64,000 nucleotides of DNA, from positions 186,001 to 250,000 of the forward strand of contig NZ_QMDW01000001.1 of the NCBI RefSeq assembly GCF_003605635.1. Direction: 5' to 3'. The stretch is from Halonotius pteroides (GTDB taxonomy: Archaea > Halobacteriota > Halobacteria > Halobacteriales > Haloferacaceae). Both the position numbers and the translations under genes were made by a program. Shown here piece after piece: positions 33,487 to 42,256 of this stretch. Below the pieces are notes generated by a model, which saw nothing but the letters and a program-made list of their open reading frames with translations, had not been told where the DNA came from and did not search any database. The stretch's first letter is position 1; each line of letters opens with the position of its first letter.

Positions 33487-35418
33487 TCAGTCGACGAAGT
33501 CGGGTGCTTCGCGTTTCTCGGCGCGTTCGTCGGTGAGGTGATCGATGAAGGAGTCAAGGTCTACGTCCTGCTGTTCGCGCTCCTTGCGATCCCGCACTGA
33601 GACGGTGCCGGCCTCGGCTTCGTCGCTGCCGACGACGAGCATGTACGGCACCCGGTCGTCCTGTGCCTCACGGATCTTTCGACCGAGCGTCCAGGAGCGA
33701 TCCTCGATGTCGACGCGGAAATCGGCGGCTTCGAGGTCGTTTTTTAGCCGGTGGGCGTAGCCGAGTTCGTCGTCGCTGATCGGGAGGATCCGCACCTGTT
33801 CGGGTGCGAGCCACAGCGGGAACTTCCCGTCGTAGTGCTCGATGAGCACCATGAAGAACCGCTCGAAACTGCCGTAGAGCGCGCGGTGGATCATCACCGG
33901 GCGGTGATCCTCGTTGTCCTTGCCCGTATAGGAGAGATCGAACCGCTCGGGCATGTTGAAATCGAGTTGGACGGTCGGGCCGTCCCATTTGCGACCGAGC
34001 GCGTCGGTGAAGGCGAAATCGATCTTCGGGCCATAGAACGCACCATCGCCGGCCTCAAGCTCGTAGTCCATGTTCGCACTTTCGAGGACGCTTTCGAGCT
34101 GGGATTCGGCTTGCTCCCAGATCTCGTCGCTGCCGACGGATTTCTCCGGCCGCGTGGCGAGAGCGACCTCGTAGTCAAGATCGAACGTCTCCAGTACGTC
34201 GTTGATCATCGCCATGATGTCGTTGACCTCCGATTCGATCTGTTCGGGCCGGACGAACAGGTGGCCGTCGTCGATGGTGAACGCCCAGACGCGGGAGAGC
34301 CCCGAAAGTTCGCCGCGTTGTTCCTTGCGATAGACTTTGCCGTTTTCGGCGTAGCGGACGGGCAGATCACGGTACGACCAGGAGTTCTGCTCGAAGATCG
34401 TCGCGTGGCCGGGGCAGTTCATCGGTTTGAGGCCGTACTCCTCGTCGTTGACATCGAGCAGGAACATATCGTCAACGTAGTTGTCGTAATGCCCCGACTG
34501 CTTCCAGAGTTCCGTACGGAAGAGGTGCGGCGTCTCGACGTACTCGTAGCCGTACTCGTCGTTCATCGACTCGCCGTATGCCTCTAGCTCTCGGAGGATG
34601 GTTTTGCCGTTGGGGTGATACAGCGGCAGGCCGGGGCCGGTGACGGTCGGAATCGAGAATAGATCGAGTTCCTGCCCGAGTTTGCGGTGGTCGCGCTCCT
34701 TGGCCTCCTCGCGCATCGTGAGGAACGCTTCGAGATCTGATTCGCTCTCGAAAGCGGTGCCGTGAACGCGGGTCAGGGTATCGTTTTCTTCGTCGCCGCG
34801 CCAGTACGAAGAGGAGATGTTGAGGAGCTTGAACGCACCGATCTCGCCGGTCGATTCGACGTGCGGCCCCTTGCAGAGGTCCTCGAATTCGGCCTGTTCG
34901 TAGAAGGAGATCTCGTCGCTGTCGCTGGCTTCGGCCTCCAGAATATCGAGTTTGTACTCGTTGTCGCTCTCGTACTTGTCGACGGCCGCCTCGCGGTCGT
35001 AGACGACGCGCTCGATATCGTAGTCGGCCTCAACGATCTCCTGCATCTCGTTCTCGATCTCGCGGAGGTCGTCCTCGTCGAGATCGACGCCCGTGATGTC
35101 GTAGTAGAAGCCCTCGTCGGTCCACGGGCCGATGGTGAGTTTGGCGTCGTCGTAGAGCCGCAGCAGGGCCTGTGCGAAGACGTGGGCCGCCGAGTGCCGC
35201 AGCACCGAGAGGTATTCGTCGCTTTGGTCGGTGACGATCTCGACTCGGTCGCCGTCGCTGACGGGGGTTGCTTTGTCGACTAATTCGCCTTCAATCTTGC
35301 CGGCGACGGTGTCGTCGCCGAGGCCGGGGCCGATCTCGTAGGCAACATCCTCCAGCGTCGCTCCTTCGGGCACGCCCAGTTCAGAGCCGTCCGGCAGGAC
35401 GACAGCGATTTCGCTCAT
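33487..35418 (-). CDS. thrS: Threonine--tRNA ligase
   Basis: A 643-residue class II synthetase. Domains in order: TGS (about 1-62), the editing-like second domain with [11 protein letters not shown] and the later CKGPHV motif, the catalytic core with [10 protein letters not shown] (zinc-binding Cys) and motif 2 around [15 protein letters not shown], and the C-terminal anticodon-binding domain from about 540. It is the bacterial-type layout, which haloarchaea use instead of the archaeal editing domain. The start at 35418 ([11 protein letters not shown]) agrees with a TATA-like box at 35441-35450. It is the last gene in its direction before the PIN toxin-antitoxin pair. Confidence 0.97.
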   Translation of the reverse strand: MSEIAVVLPDGSELGVPEGATLEDVAYEIGPGLGDDTVAGKIEGELVDKATPVSDGDRVEIVTDQSDEYLSVLRHSAAHVFAQALLRLYDDAKLTIGPWTDEGFYYDITGVDLDEDDLREIENEMQEIVEADYDIERVVYDREAAVDKYESDNEYKLDILEAEASDSDEISFYEQAEFEDLCKGPHVESTGEIGAFKLLNISSSYWRGDEENDTLTRVHGTAFESESDLEAFLTMREEAKERDHRKLGQELDLFSIPTVTGPGLPLYHPNGKTILRELEAYGESMNDEYGYEYVETPHLFRTELWKQSGHYDNYVDDMFLLDVNDEEYGLKPMNCPGHATIFEQNSWSYRDLPVRYAENGKVYRKEQRGELSGLSRVWAFTIDDGHLFVRPEQIESEVNDIMAMINDVLETFDLDYEVALATRPEKSVGSDEIWEQAESQLESVLESANMDYELEAGDGAFYGPKIDFAFTDALGRKWDGPTVQLDFNMPERFDLSYTGKDNEDHRPVMIHRALYGSFERFFMVLIEHYDGKFPLWLAPEQVRILPISDDELGYAHRLKNDLEAADFRVDIEDRSWTLGRKIREAQDDRVPYMLVVGSDEAEAGTVSVRDRKEREQQDVDLDSFIDHLTDERAEKREAPDFVD

Positions 35419-35440
35419 GTATTCGGGAAACTGATATGCG

Positions 35441-35450
35441 GGGATAAGTG
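35441..35450 (-). promoter_or_regulatory. TATA-like box of thrS
   Basis: The minus strand reads CACTTATCCC, centred about 28 bp before the ATG at 35418, predicting a leaderless transcript. Confidence 0.45.
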
Positions 35451-35528
35451 TTGTTGGATGCGGTTGTGGACAGTGATAGATCGCACCCAACTCCAGTCGG
35501 AGGTTCTCCCAGTCCGTTGGCTCAGGAA

Positions 35529-35948
35529 CTACACCGGTTCAGATGACTGTTCGAGAAACGCCGTCGGCGAGACAATCTCGATATCACGAAACGCTCCAAG
35601 GCCGGTGAGATGTGGGTCGCCGGAAACAATGTATTCCGCCTCGGCTTCGAGCGCGATCTCCAGAAACAGGTCATCGTCCGGATCGTCGTCGATCACCTGA
35701 ACTGACTGAGTGGGATCGACAACTGTTGCCTCTTCACGAATCAGTGTGGGATACTGCTCTCGTTCGGCCTCGGTAAATGGGAGGCGGTCGTAGCCGAGAA
35801 CACGCTCGAATTCGGCTACCGCCGCGTCGGCCGTGACCATTTCGACATCACCAACGAACGCCACCACGAGACAGTCCCATGGCTTGCCCCCGAAGCCGAT
35901 CGCCGAAACGAGCACGTTCGTATCGAAGATTACTCCGAGCGAGCCCAT
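35529..35948 (-). CDS. PIN-domain toxin-like nuclease
   Basis: A 139-residue PIN-domain protein of the COG1569 type. Acidic residues that would bind Mg(II) are visible: Asp9 in FDTNVLVS, Glu in AVAEFERVL, Asp in [11 protein letters not shown] and Asp in IVSGDPHL. Such proteins are ribonuclease toxins of type II toxin-antitoxin pairs. The upstream gene overlaps it by 19 bp and encodes a likely antitoxin. Targets are unknown. Confidence 0.85.
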   Translation of the reverse strand: MGSLGVIFDTNVLVSAIGFGGKPWDCLVVAFVGDVEMVTADAAVAEFERVLGYDRLPFTEAEREQYPTLIREEATVVDPTQSVQVIDDDPDDDLFLEIALEAEAEYIVSGDPHLTGLGAFRDIEIVSPTAFLEQSSEPV

Positions 35949-36307
35949 TCGATTGCCTCGTCGACTACGTCCTTGTCGATCGCTTCGTCCTCGAATCGTT
36001 TCTGTGTCTCACTGGCCAACCGAATGAAATGGGCCGTCGACTCCATGTCCTGTAACTGGCTCACGAGCGTCGCCGTCTCGTGGATGTCGTCGATCTCTTC
36101 GGCTACGTCTTCAATGCGTGCTGCCTGCTCTGCGAGTTCGTCGATCTCGTTAAGCTGTTGTCGGAGTTTTTCGCTCGCTCGGAGGTGTTCGATGAGATTT
36201 ACGAGCGCGTCGGAATACGTGTCACCCTCACCGGACAGCCCAGTCGTCTCATCGACGACGGTGATTCGATTTCCGCGTTCGATTTTCCGAATTTCTTTTG
36301 TGCTCAT
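35930..36307 (-). CDS. Probable antitoxin partner of the PIN protein
   Basis: A 125-residue acidic protein. The N-terminal 45 residues have a HicB-like strand-strand-helix pattern (GLSGEGDTYSDALVNLIEHL). The rest is a long helix or coiled coil rich in Glu, with a C-terminal segment that could wrap the toxin. It overlaps the PIN gene by 19 bp, the classic antitoxin-first order. No separate DNA-binding domain is obvious. The start at 36307 is preferred over an in-frame ATG at 36346. Confidence 0.75.
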   Translation of the reverse strand: MSTKEIRKIERGNRITVVDETTGLSGEGDTYSDALVNLIEHLRASEKLRQQLNEIDELAEQAARIEDVAEEIDDIHETATLVSQLQDMESTAHFIRLASETQKRFEDEAIDKDVVDEAIEWARSE

Positions 36308-36445
36308 TGGTAGGGCTGAATCGTCGTTCCGCCGAACGAGACTCACCGTACCTAGCGGTTCGACTGATAACAGTTTTACTGTGCTGGACGTTGACTGGGG
36401 CGGCCCAACACACTACTAAGCGTGTTCAGACCAATAGTATGGAAC

Positions 36446-37864
36446 GTGCCATCAACCACTGACCTCGCTGTCATCGGTGCCGGCCCGGGCGGCTACACCG
36501 CAGCCATCCGCGGCGCACAGAAGGGACTGGATGTCGTCCTCGTCGAACGCGAAACCGTCGGCGGCGTCTGTCTCAACCACGGCTGTATCCCCGCAAAGGC
36601 GTTGATCCACGCCGCCGGCTTCCAGAAGGATATCGACCACTGGAACGCCCTCGGCATCGAGACCGGCCCGGTCGACGTCGACTACGACGCTATCCAAAAC
36701 TGGAAGGATAGCGTGGTCGACACACTTGATCAGCAGGTGCTCGATAGTCTTGATCACCACGGCGTCGAGTTGATCGAGGGTACCGCTCGCTTCGCCGATT
36801 CAGATACCCTTCACGTCGACAGCGACGGTCAAAACACTGACACCAGCAACGATTCCCGAACCATCGACTTCGAGACGGCGATTATCGCCACCGGCTCCGA
36901 TCCCATCGAGATTCCTGGCCTCGAATACGAGCAAGATGGCGTTATCTCCTCCCGAGAGATTCTGCAGGTCGACGAGGTGCCCGACGAGATCGTCGTCGTT
37001 GGCGGCGGCTACATCGGGATGGAAGCGGTCACCAAGTTCACCAAGTTCGGCGCACGCGTCAAGATCGTCGAGGCACTTGACCGCGTGCTCACCCAGTTCG
37101 AGCCGGAGATCGTCGATTCGATCCAGGAGACCAGCGAGATGTACGACGACGAGATTTATACCTCCACACTGGCTCAAGGCATCGAATACGACAACGGAAC
37201 ACCTGTGCTCGTCGCCGAACAGGACGACGAGGAAATCCGGCTCTCAGGCGACTACATCGTTGTCGCCGCCGGCCGGAAGCCGAACGCGGCGTACAAGCGG
37301 CTGAGGCTGGATACGACCGGTGTCGAACGTACCGAGGACGGCTTCATCGAGGTCGACGACCAGCTTCGGACGGCTGACGACGACATCATGGCTATCGGTG
37401 ACGCCGCCGGCCCGCCGTATCTGGCACACGTCGCCGCCCACGAGGGGAAGGTCGCCGCCGCGGTCGCCGCCGGCGAGGAGCGCGCTGTCGACACGGAGTA
37501 TATGCCGACAGTCATGTACACCGACCCGGAGGTCGCCACCGTCGGCCTCTCGGAGGCCGAGGCCACCGAGCAGCACAACGACGTGCTGGTCGGTCGTGTA
37601 TCGATGGCAACATCCGGGCGCGCGCTGACGACCGACAAAACGTCGGGCTACCTCAAGCTCATCGCCGATGGTGACGAACAACTGCTGGGTGTGCGGATCG
37701 TCGGTGCACGTGCCTCCGATACGATCGCCGAGGCAACGTTAGCCCTCAAAATGGGTGCCTCACTTGATGATCTCGCAACAACGATGCACGCCCATCCGAC
37801 ATTCCCCGAAACACTCGTCGAGGCCGCCGAGGCGGCACGCGGCGAAGCGATCCACGCTCGCTGA
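36446..37864 (+). CDS. lpdA: Dihydrolipoyl dehydrogenase
   Basis: A 472-residue flavoprotein (E3) that reoxidises dihydrolipoamide of 2-oxoacid dehydrogenase or glycine cleavage complexes with NAD. Visible are the N-terminal FAD motif VIGAGPGGYTAA, the redox disulfide GGVCLNHGCIPAKAL, the NAD-binding GGGYIGME and the C-terminal catalytic HAHPTFPET. GTG 36446 is chosen because a CTACTAAGC box lies about 30 bp upstream; GTG 36422 is also in frame. No E1 or E2 genes are in the window, so it is a separate copy of unclear complex partnership. Confidence 0.93.
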   Translation: MPSTTDLAVIGAGPGGYTAAIRGAQKGLDVVLVERETVGGVCLNHGCIPAKALIHAAGFQKDIDHWNALGIETGPVDVDYDAIQNWKDSVVDTLDQQVLDSLDHHGVELIEGTARFADSDTLHVDSDGQNTDTSNDSRTIDFETAIIATGSDPIEIPGLEYEQDGVISSREILQVDEVPDEIVVVGGGYIGMEAVTKFTKFGARVKIVEALDRVLTQFEPEIVDSIQETSEMYDDEIYTSTLAQGIEYDNGTPVLVAEQDDEEIRLSGDYIVVAAGRKPNAAYKRLRLDTTGVERTEDGFIEVDDQLRTADDDIMAIGDAAGPPYLAHVAAHEGKVAAAVAAGEERAVDTEYMPTVMYTDPEVATVGLSEAEATEQHNDVLVGRVSMATSGRALTTDKTSGYLKLIADGDEQLLGVRIVGARASDTIAEATLALKMGASLDDLATTMHAHPTFPETLVEAAEAARGEAIHAR

Positions 37865-38253
37865 GTCACCCGTCGCTGGTGACCTTACCGACTTGGGTAG
37901 GTGATACTGGCTGAGTTGGCACTGTTGCAACGACACAAACCAGGGTGAGGTCAGAAGGCCTCCGGAGCACCCAGCAACCGATCTGAAGAGCCATCAGCGG
38001 TACTGCCAAACAGGGAATCAATCAGTCACATCTCACCACCGAACCGGCACAAAATACGGTGTATGTGAGCGAGACACACGAATACGTCGACAGTCGAAAC
38101 AGGTAGTCGATCTCAGCGGCGCAGTTGATCATGATCGATCACGTCGAACCGGTGTGGACGCCTGAAACCCGGAAAACCAGCGGTTTTGTTGTATAGCGCG
38201 GTTCGACGAACGACGTAGCCCACATTTATAATTGTCGAAGCTAAGGGGTAGAT
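37865..38253. other. Intergenic stretch without a recognisable gene
   Basis: Nearly 390 bp between lpdA and the small winged-helix gene. I see no convincing reading frame. It contains a short hairpin AAAACC-AGC-GGTTTT (38173-38187) followed by T residues, the palindrome GTTCG-A-CGAAC (38201-38211) 13 bp before the next TATA box, and a GATCATGATC palindrome near 38129. The second could be an operator of the following gene. Confidence 0.4.
38224..38233 (+). promoter_or_regulatory. TATA box of the 72-residue winged-helix gene
   Basis: ATTTATAATT is centred about 26 bp before the ATG at 38254, predicting a leaderless transcript. The palindrome at 38201-38211 lies just upstream. Confidence 0.6.
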
Positions 38254-38472
38254 ATGATCGCAGAGACGGCGTCGCAGATCGCGTTGCCGGGCGAACTCGA
38301 ATCGCCCCGAGCGAAGCTCGTGTATCTGTTCCTGTCGATGAACGGTACCGTGACAATCAACGAACTCCAAAATGGCCTCGATATGAAGAAAATATCACTG
38401 TACAGCGTGCTCAAATGTCTCGAAAAAGAGGATCTCATCTCAAAGAACGGCGATAGCTACGCGTTGGCCTGA
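38254..38472 (+). CDS. Small winged-helix DNA-binding protein
   Basis: A 72-residue protein that is almost only a winged helix: SPRAKLVYLFLSMNG, TINELQNGLDM, the recognition helix ISLYSVLKCLEKEDLI and a wing SKNGDSYALA. It resembles the one-domain haloarchaeal MarR/ArsR-like regulators and the protein at 16810-17082. Promoter spacing supports this start. It stands between two gene-poor stretches, so its targets cannot be guessed. Confidence 0.75.
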   Translation: MIAETASQIALPGELESPRAKLVYLFLSMNGTVTINELQNGLDMKKISLYSVLKCLEKEDLISKNGDSYALA

Positions 38473-38926
38473 TCGTCGGCAACAAGAAGTAAAACCCTGC
38501 CTATATTGTGGTTTCGGTCTCTCGCTCCCGCTGTTACTCTCGTTTAGCTTCGTCCTGAGTTGCGATCGTCGACAATCGGCTCGCCTGGATCCAAACTTCG
38601 GTCGCTTTGCTCACTTTGTTGTGCCGCTCTCTGCTTCGAACCTGCGCTCACAAAAAATCAACCACGATTCACGTCGTTCACAGAGTTGAGTGGGCTCGCC
38701 TGGATTCGAACCAGAACCCGACATGCTCGCTCCGCTGTGCGTGTTGGGTAAGGCTGCGAATCCGCGCTCGCAGTGGCTAAAATACTACTCACGTCGTTCG
38801 CAGAATTGAGTGGGCTCGCCCGGATTCGAACCTCGGTCGCTCCGCTCACGGTGTTCGCGTCGCTCCCTGCTTCGAATCCGCGTTCACGAGAAATCAAACA
38901 CAACTCGCTTCACTCGTCAGTTTGAT
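38473..38926. repeat. Tandem decayed copies of the tRNA-Pro 3' end
   Basis: Downstream of the tRNA-Pro 3' end, three partial copies of its last part (acceptor plus T-arm; plus-strand GGGCTCGCCCGGATTCGAAC) begin at about 38577, 38692 and 38812, and the true tRNA at 38927, giving a period of 115-120 bp. Each copy is followed by a related filler with a second TTCGAA box (near 38633, 38754 and 38871) and a CGTCGTTCGCAGAATTGAGT-like end. The copies drift with distance from the tRNA. They look like accumulated integration scars or tandem duplications, not a CRISPR. There is no gene in the stretch 38473-38926. Confidence 0.75.
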
Positions 38927-38999
38927 GGGCTCGCCCGGATTCGAACCGGGGTCACGGGCACCCAAGGCCCGAAGTATGGCCAAGCTAACCCACGAGCCC
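38927..38999 (-). tRNA. tRNA-Pro (anticodon TGG)
   Basis: The minus strand folds as a tRNA: acceptor GGGCTCG/CGAGCCC fully paired, anticodon stem CGGGC/GCCCG with loop CTTGGGT (anticodon TGG, codon CCA), and T-arm CCCGG TTCGAAT CCGGG. The D-arm is weaker (GGTT with TACT). No intron and no encoded CCA are seen. Three partial copies of its 3' end lie downstream. Confidence 0.9.
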
Positions 39000-39044
39000 G
39001 CGGCTTACGATACCGGGGTCGTGGTGTAAAGCGTTTCGTTTGGC

Positions 39045-40280
39045 TCACCGAACGGTGCAGTCGTCGCCGACGCCGGGCGCGCTGGCGTCAACCCCCTCCG
39101 CACGCAGTTCCGCGGCAAATTCCCCACAGGTATCGCCGTGGTTGACGAGCACTGTCGCCTCCTCGTAGGCAGCAAGGAACGATCGCAGCCCATCGCGGTC
39201 GGCGTGAGCAGAAAAATCAAAGAGGGCTGTTTGGGCGGCAACCGGCCGAACGCCACCGTTGAGCTCACATCGGCCCGTCTCAAGCAGTTCCCGTCCCGGC
39301 GTCCCCTCGACCTGATAGCCGGTCAGCGAGATCCGGTTGGTCGGATCAGTTCGAATCTCCGGAATGTAGGTCATCGCCGGCCCACCGGAAAGCATCCCAC
39401 TGGTGGTGATGATAACGGTGTTTTTTGCGGCGATCCGCTTGCGCTGGCCGTCCCGACCGGTGACAGTGCGCGCGTGGCTGGCGGCGCGATCAAGCGCGTC
39501 GGCGTCCCGCAAAAAGGCAGGATGTTCCCGGAGCATGTCGAGAACCTCAACCCCCATCCCGTCGACATAGCAGTCGATGTCGTGGGCGGCACAGACCATG
39601 AGCAACTCCTGTGTGCGCCCGATCCCAAAGGCCGGAACGACGACGGTGCCACCCTCCCACAGCGTCGTCCGCGTCGTCTCTGCGAAGCGGGCTTCGACCG
39701 ACTGGCGGTTCTCGTGGGTCACGTCTGCGTAAGTTGATTCACAGATAACAACATCCGCCGCAGGTCGCGCTGTCGATCCCGACAACAGCCTAGTGTCGTC
39801 GGTGTGAAAATCCGCGGTGTACAGCAGCCGTGTGTCGCCGTCGTCGACAAGAACGTGCGCGCTGCCGGGGATGTGGCCGGCGTCGTAGAAGGTAATCTCG
39901 TGGCCTGCCGCCTCGAAAGATTCGCGGTAGCCGTGTCGACACTCAACTTCCCCGAGGCGTGCGACGTGCGTTTGAGTAAAGGGACACTGCATCGTGCCGC
40001 CATGGAGTTTGAGCGTATCGCGGGCAAGCGTTCGGGTCAGTGCCGCGGTCGGCGGCGTCCAGTGGATCTCGGGGCGGCGATCACCGGAGAGCAGCGTCGG
40101 CACCGCGCCGGCGTGGTCGAGATGACCGTGTGAGACAACGACAGCCTCGGGCGCAACGTCACCGACGGGGTACTGCATCGGCGTCGCCGACTGAACCCCG
40201 TAATCAAGCAGCAGGCGGTCGTTGACGAGGATCGCACTGCGGCCGACCTCGCCGGCTCCGCCGAGAAACTGTACATCCAT
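39045..40280 (-). CDS. Beta-CASP metallo-beta-lactamase RNase (aCPSF-like, without KH domains)
   Basis: A 411-residue RNA-processing nuclease. The metallo-beta-lactamase part has SHGHLDHAGAVP (the HxHxDH zinc motif), AGHIPGSAHV and an ADFHTDD-type motif. The beta-CASP insertion runs from about 180 to 330, and the closing DFSAHADRDGL and LVNHGDT motifs are present. The N-terminal KH domains of archaeal CPSF1 are absent, so it is of the shorter CPSF2-like kind, acting in mRNA or other RNA 3'-end cleavage or 5'-3' decay. The start at 40280 (MDVQFLGGAGEVG) is the family N-terminus. Confidence 0.92.
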   Translation of the reverse strand: MDVQFLGGAGEVGRSAILVNDRLLLDYGVQSATPMQYPVGDVAPEAVVVSHGHLDHAGAVPTLLSGDRRPEIHWTPPTAALTRTLARDTLKLHGGTMQCPFTQTHVARLGEVECRHGYRESFEAAGHEITFYDAGHIPGSAHVLVDDGDTRLLYTADFHTDDTRLLSGSTARPAADVVICESTYADVTHENRQSVEARFAETTRTTLWEGGTVVVPAFGIGRTQELLMVCAAHDIDCYVDGMGVEVLDMLREHPAFLRDADALDRAASHARTVTGRDGQRKRIAAKNTVIITTSGMLSGGPAMTYIPEIRTDPTNRISLTGYQVEGTPGRELLETGRCELNGGVRPVAAQTALFDFSAHADRDGLRSFLAAYEEATVLVNHGDTCGEFAAELRAEGVDASAPGVGDDCTVR

Positions 40281-40331
40281 TAGCAACTGGTTGTTGCTGG
40301 CGACGGTTTCATCCGTCGATCCGCGATCGCG

Positions 40332-40625
40332 TTACGTGCCGGGTGCTGGATCGTCTGTGCTCGCTTGAACGGTGAACTGCTGGTAGCCACCGTAGGCGAG
40401 GTCGAGTGCACCCAGCCACCAGTTCCAGCGGTCAACGAGATCCGCACCGTCGGGAGCGTCCTGCAGGTTGTCGACGATGTCGTCGACGGTGAGGGCAACG
40501 CCGCGATCAGCGTTCGGCTTGCCGACAGCGGCGAGGTCGGTTGCTTGGCGGACGACGACGCGACGGTCGGCTGTTGTGCTATCGAAGGCCGCTCGCAGGG
40601 CGTCGTCGAGATGAGTCGCGTCCAC
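40332..40625 (-). CDS. Small conserved haloarchaeal protein
   Basis: A 97-residue soluble acidic protein. The first half (1-50) is helix-strand, with RRVVVRQATDLAAVG, and the second half has a conserved aromatic segment DRWNWWLGALDLAYGGYQ. No catalytic motif, signal or membrane segment is seen. It lies between the beta-CASP RNase and pyrC, all on the same strand, with 66 bp to pyrC, so it may share the pyrC transcript. Function unknown. Confidence 0.65.
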   Translation of the reverse strand: MDATHLDDALRAAFDSTTADRRVVVRQATDLAAVGKPNADRGVALTVDDIVDNLQDAPDGADLVDRWNWWLGALDLAYGGYQQFTVQASTDDPAPGT

Positions 40626-40691
40626 AGTTGATCAACGGGCGCAGTGTATATGAGTCCAGTGGCCGCCCCACGGCTGGTGGAGCGTAACCCC

Positions 40692-42020
40692 TCAGGCGCG
40701 GACATTTTCGCCGTCGATATCGCTGAACTGCTCGTCGTCGCCGCCGCGGCCACGTCCACCGGCCGGCGTGCGCTCATAGACGACCTGACCGCGAACCATC
40801 GTGAGTTCCGGGAAGACGCCCTGCCGGCCCGCAAACGGTGTCCACTCGCATCTGCTGTGCGTGTCGTCGCCGCGGATCGCTCGGGGGTCGTCAGGGTCGA
40901 CGAGCACGAGGTCGGCGTCGTAGCCGGGGGCGATCCGCCCCTTCGATTCCAGATCGAAGATCTCAGCCGGGTTGTGAGCCACGAGGTCGACGACGCGCTC
41001 GTAGGTGAACTCTCCTTTGCGAGCCGATTCCAACAGCAGCGGCAGCATCGTCTCGACGCCGGGGACGCCGCTGGGGGCGTCCCACAGGCCAGCATTCTTC
41101 TCTTCGCGCGTGTGTGGCGCGTGATCGGTTGCAACGATGTCGACGGTGCCGTCGGCGACGCGCTCAAACACGGCCCGGCGGCGATTTTCGCTCCGGAGCG
41201 GCGGGTTCATCCGGCCGTGGGTGCCGAGCTCGTCGAGATCCGCACGGGAGAGATAGAGATGATGTGGACAGACCTCACAGGTCGCGCCGCCGTCGACCGC
41301 GGCATCGATCCCCTCCGGCGTCGACGTATGGGCGATGTGGATATCAGCACCCGTTTCCTGACCCACGTCGGTTGCATAGTCGACGGCCGCCGCCTCGGCC
41401 GCTGCTGTGCGGTAGGCACTCCAGAGGTCGGCGTTGGCAGCTCGTCCCGGCCCACCGGCGTCGCCATCGCGGGCGGCGGCGTCGAAGCGGGTTTCATCCT
41501 CAGCGTGAACGGTGACGGTTACCCCCTCGTCGACGGCACGGTCGACGGCGTCAGCGAAGTCATCAGAAGCGACGCCCATATCACCGGTCGAATCCGCGAG
41601 GAAGACCTCACCAAGCGCACAGAGCGGGCGGTCGAACAGCGAGTCAGGCTCCCAGTCGCCGGTGACGCCGCCGTTGATCCCATAATCGATACAGGCCTGC
41701 TCGGCGACTGTGGCCTTAGCGTCGAAACCCTCGCCGGTCGTCGTCGGTGGCGACGTGTTCGGCATGTCGATGACGGTGGTCACGCCGCCGGCAGCCGCAC
41801 TCCGGGTGCCGGTTGTCCATGTTTCCTTATGTTGGTATCCGGGCTCACGGAAGTGGACGTGGGCGTCGATTGCACCCGGCAAAAGCAGGTTGCCGGCGGC
41901 GTCGATCACCGACTCGTTGGGGGCTGGATCAAGCGCGGCGTCAACCGCGGCGATCTGTTCGCCGTCGATACGGCAGTCGACGGTGTGACCATCAACGAGT
42001 TCGGCGTTCGTGAGGAGCAT
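40692..42020 (-). CDS. pyrC: Dihydroorotase
   Basis: A 442-residue amidohydrolase for the third step of pyrimidine synthesis (carbamoyl-aspartate to dihydroorotate). The zinc-site motif DAHVHFREPG lies near residue 50, the substrate motif DMPNTSPPT near 86 and VATDHAPHTREEK near 301-313. This class I layout is that of long (400+ residue) dihydroorotases. The start at 42020 (MLLTNAELVDG) matches the family. The last 30 residues are Gly/Arg-rich and probably disordered. Confidence 0.95.
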   Translation of the reverse strand: MLLTNAELVDGHTVDCRIDGEQIAAVDAALDPAPNESVIDAAGNLLLPGAIDAHVHFREPGYQHKETWTTGTRSAAAGGVTTVIDMPNTSPPTTTGEGFDAKATVAEQACIDYGINGGVTGDWEPDSLFDRPLCALGEVFLADSTGDMGVASDDFADAVDRAVDEGVTVTVHAEDETRFDAAARDGDAGGPGRAANADLWSAYRTAAAEAAAVDYATDVGQETGADIHIAHTSTPEGIDAAVDGGATCEVCPHHLYLSRADLDELGTHGRMNPPLRSENRRRAVFERVADGTVDIVATDHAPHTREEKNAGLWDAPSGVPGVETMLPLLLESARKGEFTYERVVDLVAHNPAEIFDLESKGRIAPGYDADLVLVDPDDPRAIRGDDTHSRCEWTPFAGRQGVFPELTMVRGQVVYERTPAGGRGRGGDDEQFSDIDGENVRA

Positions 42021-42256
42021 GCTGTGGGCTGTGGGTGGGAGGCTCCTAAGTGTCGCGGATGGCGCGGTCGCAATACGGCCGCAGCCGGTAGGGATTTCTG
42101 TGCGGAGCCACTCGTTTGGTATACTGTGACAGGACACGACACACGAGCGACCGACAGGTCGCCAGCAGGGGCGGCGGTCTGTGGGCGATCACCCCGGGTA
42201 GCAACAGGCTTATCAGCCGACCGAACCGACAATCTGGTAATTACTGAGAGACAATC

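Noticed and set aside
33751-34587. A 278-residue plus-strand frame
   Set aside because: Antisense to thrS, without a domain or a promoter.
38658-38903. An 81-residue minus-strand frame in the repeat region
   Set aside because: It is made of repeat units (tRNA T-arm sequence translated), so it is not a credible protein.
38577-38926. CRISPR-like array
   Set aside because: The period is 115-120 bp, copies diverge, spacers are related to each other and no cas genes are near. Similarity to the tRNA-Pro 3' end explains the repeats.
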